From Mesonia aquimarina (GTDB taxonomy: Bacteria > Bacteroidota > Bacteroidia > Flavobacteriales > Flavobacteriaceae), in NCBI RefSeq assembly GCF_003667275.1, contig NZ_RCNV01000001.1, forward strand, positions 1 to 64,000: a stretch of DNA of 64,000 nucleotides, in the 5' to 3' direction. The notes beneath the pieces were generated by a model. The model did no database searches. It was not told the DNA's origin and was given only the letters and a program-made list of their open reading frames with translations. Both the position numbers and the translations under genes were made by a program. Below, one piece after another: positions 58,770 through 64,000 of the stretch; position 1 is the first letter of the stretch, and every line of letters starts with the position of its first letter.

Positions 58770-61586
58770 TTAATTTATAATTTTTGTTATTTCAAAATAT
58801 ATTTGATACTGAACCCCGCTTTCAAACTCTCCATAAATATCTCCCGTAGAGGATTCTATCTGAAAAACTCCTGATTGAAAATCATCTATATGAGATACCA
58901 CACTTCTATTTCCATCTGGTATATATCCCGTAGGTAGATTGCAAATTATACCGTCTCCTGTTGCTGATCCTGTATAGAAACCTTTTACAATTAGTCTATT
59001 GCCTATTGTTTTGCATTCTATTGTTCCAGACGTTGTATTTGTTGCGTTCAAAGTAACGCTCTGCCACCCGCTATCGCCTTGAACTTGCCCTAACGTAGCT
59101 AGTTCATTGTCTTCGGTTGCGTCTTCTGCTTCAACTTTTCCGTAAAATGTACCCGCTAAAAATGTTGAAGGTACTCCGTTATTCCCTTCGTATAGCTTAA
59201 GTTTGCTTGTGAATCCAGTTCCTTGTTTTGTGCTAAATACTAATCCATAACCGATTAATCCTTGAATTGAGTTTTTTCCGTCTAAAAATTCGTGTCCAAA
59301 CTCTATAAAACCATCTTTAACAAATGTGGTGTTTGTAGTCCCTATAAAAACAGGTTGCTCAAATTCATTTACCCCAGTAAAGGTGTTGTTTCCGTCTATT
59401 TGAGCATAATCACCTAAAGAACCCCAATATAAATTATTAGGACTACTTCCCGTTGTCATTAAAACTTCACCTGAATTACCTAAACTATTCCCGTCAACTA
59501 GCATTGTAGACCCATTCTCGTTAAATCTTAAGCTCCCGCCTTCCGCTTGCATTTCAACATACTTATCGTTATCATCTACACGTAAATAAGCGCCTCCTGT
59601 AGGGTTAAAAAAGTTGCTATCACCAATAGTTAAAAAATTGCTTTCATCTGAAATAGGAACATTGCTTTCTGTGAATGTTACGCTAGAACCATTGTCTACA
59701 ACATCTTGCAGGTCTTGGTCTGAATCTGTTATATAACCAGCATCATTAGTTAATTCACTTATATTGTCGTTTGGTTGTAAAGCTTGATTCCATTGGTCTG
59801 AATTGCCTCCTGTTGCTGTAATTACTCCCTCTACGTCTAAATCAACATAAGAAGTATTTTTATTCCACACACTTTCAAATACAGTAGCCCCTTCTGTATC
59901 ACCAACATTCTGTACAGGTCTTATTTGCACTATTGTAGCACCATTTTCATCAGCTGTACCACCTCCTATATTTACAGCATTAACACCATTATTTCCTACA
60001 AGATACATCCCCATAAAAGTATTAGAATCTGCATACTGTAAACCTCTAACTCTACCAAGTTTAACCTGATTATTACCTTGATTTTGCGATAAATCAATGT
60101 CTCTACCAAATATTTCTCTAGTATTATTTACTAATGGATTTCCATTTACATAATAACGTGTAGCGTTAAGATTGTTTGTAATAGTTAAATTTCCTGTTAG
60201 GGTACCTGTTGTGTTTTTTAAATAATTATCAGTATTAATATTTTTTATATCATCGTATACATCCTTAATGTAATTTTCTAACCATTGATTTTTATTGAAA
60301 TACCTAGATTCAAACAGTCCATTCGGGCTTATCTCTCTTGGAAATTCCTTAATTGTTGGCGGGTATATATTTTTCCCTAAATTTGTATTAATCTCAAACT
60401 GAAATATATTTGCTATTTCTTGATTACTTGTGTCATCCCCATCTCTTTCCGTATAATTTACCAAGTATTTATCGTCGGAAGTCTTCACTAATTGTGGGTA
60501 TCCATAAGTTGTCTCTCTTTGCCATCTAGCTCTTTGAGTTGATATTTTTCGCCAGTTATCAGCATTGCCTAATATTTCAGAAGACTTATTTGCATATAAG
60601 TTTATTTCGCTGAAAAATGAATCATTTCTTTCAGCAGCGATGGTATATATATTATCTTTTGATTCGTCGTAGTACAAAAATGCAGCTGTCCCCATAAATC
60701 TACCATTGTTGATGTTTGTTGTGTCGGGCTGAGTCCAAGTGACACCAGCGTCGTGACTTTCTATTTGAACCCACGGACTGTCCGAATCTATACCGCCTCT
60801 TATCATTCCTAATATTGTGTCGTTGGTAATCTTTGTGAACCACGGCTCATTATAATCTGTTACACCGTCATAAACAGTTCTGCTATAGTTCCAGGTATCG
60901 CCTTCATCTTCTGAAAGAAGCCACTCACATGTAGAATTTTTATAAAATGAAGCATAATGTTTTCCGTTGATCTGTATAATCTTACCGTAAGGTATTAATT
61001 TTCCGTTTTGAAATTTGGAATCAATAGTTGTATAATTACTCCAACTTTCACCCCCGTCATTTGATGTTATATATCCTACATCTTGCGTTATGTATGTCGG
61101 CACTTCAAACTTTCTGAAAAATAGAATTAATTTATCCCCTATTTTGTCAAATATATAATTTCGTACATCGTAATTTGAATCTACATATACGGGCGTGGCG
61201 TCAGTCCATGTTTTTCCGTAATCATAGCTTTTTTGTAAATACGGATTACCATTGTTGCCAGCGTGTTGATTTGTTGTGTCTAAACGAAATACACGAAACA
61301 AAGTGTCATTCATCTTAGTCATTTGACTTTCCGATGCGTGTGATTTTTCAAAAGAAGGCAATGCTATATCCATAGAAATCTGCTCGTACCATTCTCGCTC
61401 TGGTCGAACGTCTAAACCAGTCTTAGAGATATACCCATTCAAAAGACCGCGATGATCTAAAACCGCCAAACTATCTGAATCGTTTTGCTCTGTTGCATTC
61501 GGAAACCAAGCCCCATTAGGAAAAGGCGTTTGCGCAAAACTTGTTAAACTAATTAATAATACTACTGCTGTAATTAATCTTTTCAT
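58770..61586 (-). CDS. Phage tail fibre/spike with signal peptide and sialidase-like Asp-box repeats
   Basis: The 938-residue protein starts with a signal-like segment (MKRLITAVVLLISLTSFAQ). Residues about 90-400 hold Asp-boxes SYDYGKTWTD, SNDGGESWSN, SEDEGDTWNY, SHDAGVTWTQ of a six-bladed sialidase-like propeller. The middle has tail-fibre sequence (NLTITNNLNATRYYVNGNPL, TNDAGYITDSDQDLQDVVD), and the C-terminus ends in a receptor-binding-type fold (SVTLNATNTTSGTIECKT). It likely recognises or cuts surface glycans. The signal peptide is unusual for a virion protein. Confidence 0.85.
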   Translation of the reverse strand: MKRLITAVVLLISLTSFAQTPFPNGAWFPNATEQNDSDSLAVLDHRGLLNGYISKTGLDVRPEREWYEQISMDIALPSFEKSHASESQMTKMNDTLFRVFRLDTTNQHAGNNGNPYLQKSYDYGKTWTDATPVYVDSNYDVRNYIFDKIGDKLILFFRKFEVPTYITQDVGYITSNDGGESWSNYTTIDSKFQNGKLIPYGKIIQINGKHYASFYKNSTCEWLLSEDEGDTWNYSRTVYDGVTDYNEPWFTKITNDTILGMIRGGIDSDSPWVQIESHDAGVTWTQPDTTNINNGRFMGTAAFLYYDESKDNIYTIAAERNDSFFSEINLYANKSSEILGNADNWRKISTQRARWQRETTYGYPQLVKTSDDKYLVNYTERDGDDTSNQEIANIFQFEINTNLGKNIYPPTIKEFPREISPNGLFESRYFNKNQWLENYIKDVYDDIKNINTDNYLKNTTGTLTGNLTITNNLNATRYYVNGNPLVNNTREIFGRDIDLSQNQGNNQVKLGRVRGLQYADSNTFMGMYLVGNNGVNAVNIGGGTADENGATIVQIRPVQNVGDTEGATVFESVWNKNTSYVDLDVEGVITATGGNSDQWNQALQPNDNISELTNDAGYITDSDQDLQDVVDNGSSVTFTESNVPISDESNFLTIGDSNFFNPTGGAYLRVDDNDKYVEMQAEGGSLRFNENGSTMLVDGNSLGNSGEVLMTTGSSPNNLYWGSLGDYAQIDGNNTFTGVNEFEQPVFIGTTNTTFVKDGFIEFGHEFLDGKNSIQGLIGYGLVFSTKQGTGFTSKLKLYEGNNGVPSTFLAGTFYGKVEAEDATEDNELATLGQVQGDSGWQSVTLNATNTTSGTIECKTIGNRLIVKGFYTGSATGDGIICNLPTGYIPDGNRSVVSHIDDFQSGVFQIESSTGDIYGEFESGVQYQIYFEITKIIN

Positions 61587-61589
61587 TTT

Positions 61590-62807
61590 TTATCTTTTTA
61601 TGTATTGAATTGTTACTTTTACACCGCTTCCAAAAAGAAGGCTTGAATCTACTGTTACTTGTGTTACTTCACCATTTGGAACTTGATCAGGATATACACC
61701 TTGACCTATAAAAACGTTCAACACCTTAACCGCTACGTCAGGAAGAGCAAATGTGTTATCCGTTCCGTTATATGTGAATGTTTTAGAATCAAATTTTTCA
61801 CTAATATTTTTTCTGCAAAACCAAGCCTGAAACCCATATAGCTCCCCTTCTTCAAAAGCTCCACTTATGACCCCTAATTCCCATACTTTATAACCGCTAA
61901 CGCTGCTTGTGTCAGGCTGTTCTAAATCAAATTTTGCATTACTTAATCCTATATGTATCCTCGAGCCTATAAAATCTTCATCATTCGTTTTTTTTGAAGC
62001 AAAATAAAAGTTAGGTTCTGCCGTGGCTAGTATGTAAAACTTATCCGTTAAATAATCAAAATCAGATAAATTATTTTGTTTAGAGAAAGCGTGATTATCA
62101 TAAAAACTATCGCTTAATTGCTGTTGTGTTATATAATCAGTAGGGCTAGGAGGTGAAGGCGTTATGTCCCCTGTCAAAATAAAATTACTGCTATCTACTT
62201 GTGTTTCTCCGTTTCCTATTAATATTTGAGTTTCACCAACATAATAGTAAACTTGATCTTCTCCATCTAAATTAATTTCAAACTTAACTACACTTTCAGC
62301 GGGTATAACATAAGGACCGGAAGCGTTAACCACATCTTCTACGGTTGTAGATGTTTGGGTTAGTAAATCATAATTTATAGTACTCCCTGCACCTTCTTGG
62401 TAAGAACCAACAAAAGAAAAACTAGCAAAACTAACAGCGTTGCCACCATTACCCCAAACACCTTTTCCTAAATCAAAACGCCAAACATAAGTGACAGCAG
62501 ATAATACATTGTTAGGATCTGTTGGGTTGCCACTAACATATTTTGTAGAATGAATAAAAACATTCTGATTGCCTAATTTTGTAAAACCGCCATTCGCATT
62601 ATTATTAATGTAATCAGCTATTTGCGTAGTATAAGCCGTATCTAAAGGATCATCAAAATCAACAAATGCATATTTATAAATATTAACGTTGTCTGCTAAT
62701 GATTCAAGATATGCGAAATTTGAATTAATAACGGCGCCACCAACTCTTAATTCATCACCATTCCCATCATCGGGAGAAATACCTAAATCTATTTCTTCAA
62801 TTGCCAT
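61590..62807 (-). CDS. Prophage tail/baseplate-type structural protein
   Basis: The 405-residue protein begins MAIEEIDLGISPDDGNGDEL and is beta-rich with many Gly/Asn/Thr. C-terminal part: FALPDVAVKVLNVFIGQGVY and KVTIQYIKR. This pattern is found in tail-associated proteins upstream of fibre genes in flavobacterial phages. No enzymatic motif seen. It is in the middle of the late operon, 3 bases before the fibre gene and one base after a 48-residue gene. Confidence 0.65.
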   Translation of the reverse strand: MAIEEIDLGISPDDGNGDELRVGGAVINSNFAYLESLADNVNIYKYAFVDFDDPLDTAYTTQIADYINNNANGGFTKLGNQNVFIHSTKYVSGNPTDPNNVLSAVTYVWRFDLGKGVWGNGGNAVSFASFSFVGSYQEGAGSTINYDLLTQTSTTVEDVVNASGPYVIPAESVVKFEINLDGEDQVYYYVGETQILIGNGETQVDSSNFILTGDITPSPPSPTDYITQQQLSDSFYDNHAFSKQNNLSDFDYLTDKFYILATAEPNFYFASKKTNDEDFIGSRIHIGLSNAKFDLEQPDTSSVSGYKVWELGVISGAFEEGELYGFQAWFCRKNISEKFDSKTFTYNGTDNTFALPDVAVKVLNVFIGQGVYPDQVPNGEVTQVTVDSSLLFGSGVKVTIQYIKR

Positions 62808-62808
62808 A

Positions 62809-62955
62809 TTATTGATTGTCTAGTGTTACTATTGTACTATCCCAAGTTATTTGCGTGCTATCCCAAGTTATTTTCACTCCCGGCACCGGTAAATTACTTT
62901 CGTTAATTGCATTATCTTCATCGTCGCCGTACCATATTTTTTTGTTTTCACTCAT
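62809..62955 (-). CDS. Small prophage protein with ITWDST repeat, 48 residues
   Basis: Too short to be called easily: MSENKKIWYGDDEDNAINES, then a duplicated KITWDST/QITWDST and a TIVTLDNQ end. It begins one base before the stop of the upstream gene region (62957) and ends one base before the next start, with no gap, so it fits the operon. Possibly a short tail accessory or linker protein; no family known. Confidence 0.55.
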   Translation of the reverse strand: MSENKKIWYGDDEDNAINESNLPVPGVKITWDSTQITWDSTIVTLDNQ

Positions 62956-62956
62956 A

Positions 62957-64000
62957 TTATAATTGCTTATATGCTTCTACAAATGCTTGCAATCCGGTAA
63001 GGCTTACATTTCCTAAAGCGGTTTCATAATTGGTAAAGGTTATTCTAGATTGCGCGTAAGAAGAAAAACTAAATTGCGGATCTTCATCTATCTCAATAAA
63101 AAGCGTAATAAATATTTCATCCCCTTTTCGGTAAGAAATTATGCCTGTTTCATTTTTTTCACCGGCTATTGCAGGATTAGTGTTATTACTTTCTACATCT
63201 ATTTTCCAAATAAATGCTTGACCGTTACGCTCAATTAATAAAGATGCAGTTGTAGTTCCGGAAACTTCGGTATCTAAATGAATGTTATAAAACAGATTAA
63301 TAGCTTCATTTAAATTTAAATCCGGACTTATAATTAGCTTGTATTTTACGGTTTCTTTATAATATCCCGAAGAACTTGTTATACTGCTATCTGCCGGTAT
63401 TACCTGAAAACTAATTGACGTTTCTGTCAATCTATCTATAGACAGAACATTACTAGCGGTATTACCCGCATTGTCGGTTACGGTTAATTCATATTCGTAA
63501 TGATCTCCGGTTAGGTTGCTAAAAGTAGGAGCAAGGCTGTTTCCGTTACTAATAACATCGCCCGACGGACCTGCAATTTTTTGCCATACAATATTATCTA
63601 TTGTTCCATCAGGATCAAAAGCGGCGGCGTTACTTACCGTTACACTTTGCCCGGTAGAAGAAAGTAGTTTATCATCACCTGCATCGGCATAAGGTTTTAA
63701 GTTTCCAAAAGAAGCGCCATCGTAAACATTTTCTATCATTGTTATGGTAGAAGTGTTATCATCCGGGCGCCACTCGCAATTGCTTATGCTAAAATATTTA
63801 AACTCGCCCTGGTATTTAAACCGAATAATATCATTAAATTTTACCGGCTTATCTACTGTAGCTTCTATACGTAAAAATTTAGATCGGTATAATTTCTGCT
63901 GAATTTCAGCAACTATTTGTCCGTACGGTTTTTGCTGAAGCTTATAAATATCATCAGTCCATTTTAACCATTCGGCACGATCTATAGTAGTCGGTTTTAT
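62957..64000 (-). CDS. Large prophage tail protein with PKD-like domain (C-terminal part)
   Basis: The frame is open from the right edge; a Met at 63739 is internal, so the gene continues beyond 64000. The visible 347 residues include RAEWLKWTDDIYKLQQKPYG, KFNDIIRFKYQGEFKYFSIS, then a PKD-like immunoglobulin fold (ADAGDDKLLSSTGQSVTVS, AAFDPDGTIDNIVWQKIAGP, YELTVTDNAGN) and a further beta domain. It lies upstream of the other tail genes and looks like a baseplate or minor tail protein. Confidence 0.75.
   Translation of the reverse strand: MKPTTIDRAEWLKWTDDIYKLQQKPYGQIVAEIQQKLYRSKFLRIEATVDKPVKFNDIIRFKYQGEFKYFSISNCEWRPDDNTSTITMIENVYDGASFGNLKPYADAGDDKLLSSTGQSVTVSNAAAFDPDGTIDNIVWQKIAGPSGDVISNGNSLAPTFSNLTGDHYEYELTVTDNAGNTASNVLSIDRLTETSISFQVIPADSSITSSSGYYKETVKYKLIISPDLNLNEAINLFYNIHLDTEVSGTTTASLLIERNGQAFIWKIDVESNNTNPAIAGEKNETGIISYRKGDEIFITLFIEIDEDPQFSFSSYAQSRITFTNYETALGNVSLTGLQAFVEAYKQL

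Noticed and set aside
1-64000. CRISPR array, rRNA genes, or complete insertion sequence
   Set aside because: I saw no regularly spaced repeats, rRNA motifs or transposase gene; repeats found are dyads or two-copy units.

Overview
The window looks like accessory DNA of a marine-type Flavobacteriia (Bacteroidota) chromosome. The signs are low GC, few Shine-Dalgarno sequences, a Bacteroidetes conjugation gene set (DUF4134/DUF4133, TraG, TraI-N, MobA/B/C, RteC), a CusA pump fused to a TolC domain, and a CTnDOT-family integrase. I read most of it (about 1-55.4 kb) as one integrative conjugative element (ICE). Its right end is the integrase at 53.9-55.2 kb and a tRNA-Pro fragment at 55.41-55.45 kb. 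A prophage begins immediately beyond, so two elements appear stacked at one tRNA-Pro site.

Layout: (1) 1-19 kb, a metal and ion homeostasis island on the + strand: RND efflux (CusA-TolC fusion, adaptor, PII-like protein), two Fur regulators, two P1B ATPases (one SPC/P1B-4 type, one CPC/ZntA type), two cation-diffusion transporters, NhaA, a Ca/Na exchanger, LspA, a dihydrolipoamide dehydrogenase, repeated SpoIIAA-like proteins and small proteins. Several genes here are decaying (AlbA_2 protein, APC permease, one SpoIIAA copy). (2) 19-23.5 kb, control and excision: asparaginase-like protein, 7-TM LuxR regulator, RteC, excisionase-like HTH protein, replication-like protein and its ATPase, with CCGTA/TACGG dyads around rteC. 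(3) 23.5-30.8 kb, cargo: a mer-like operon (ArsR, MerTP, flavin reductase, GDCCVxC protein, YnfA), a TonB receptor with a PepSY protein, and an amidase. (4) 31-38 kb, the T4SS operon traE-F-G-I-J-K-M-N. (5) 38-42.8 kb, cargo: AbiE with a wrecked toxin, DoxX, CDF, DUF2231 and small proteins. (6) 42.8-47.4 kb, mob genes, a probable oriT region, DUF6876 and SSB. (7) 47.4-53.6 kb, a probable defence island: diverged tandem non-coding repeats, a helicase-nuclease fusion, an odd class II tRNA with a Phe anticodon, and an uncharacterised two-gene operon (NdpA-like protein plus a 3-TM protein). (8) Integrase and att. (9) 55.7-64 kb, the - strand late end of a prophage: tail proteins, a sialidase-like fibre with a signal peptide, and a lysis cassette.

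The two most promising candidates for something undescribed are the NdpA-like/membrane operon at 51.1-53.6 kb with its upstream 10-bp dyad, and the helicase-nuclease/tRNA pair at 48.4-51 kb. All functional statements come from reading motifs by eye; no database search was run.
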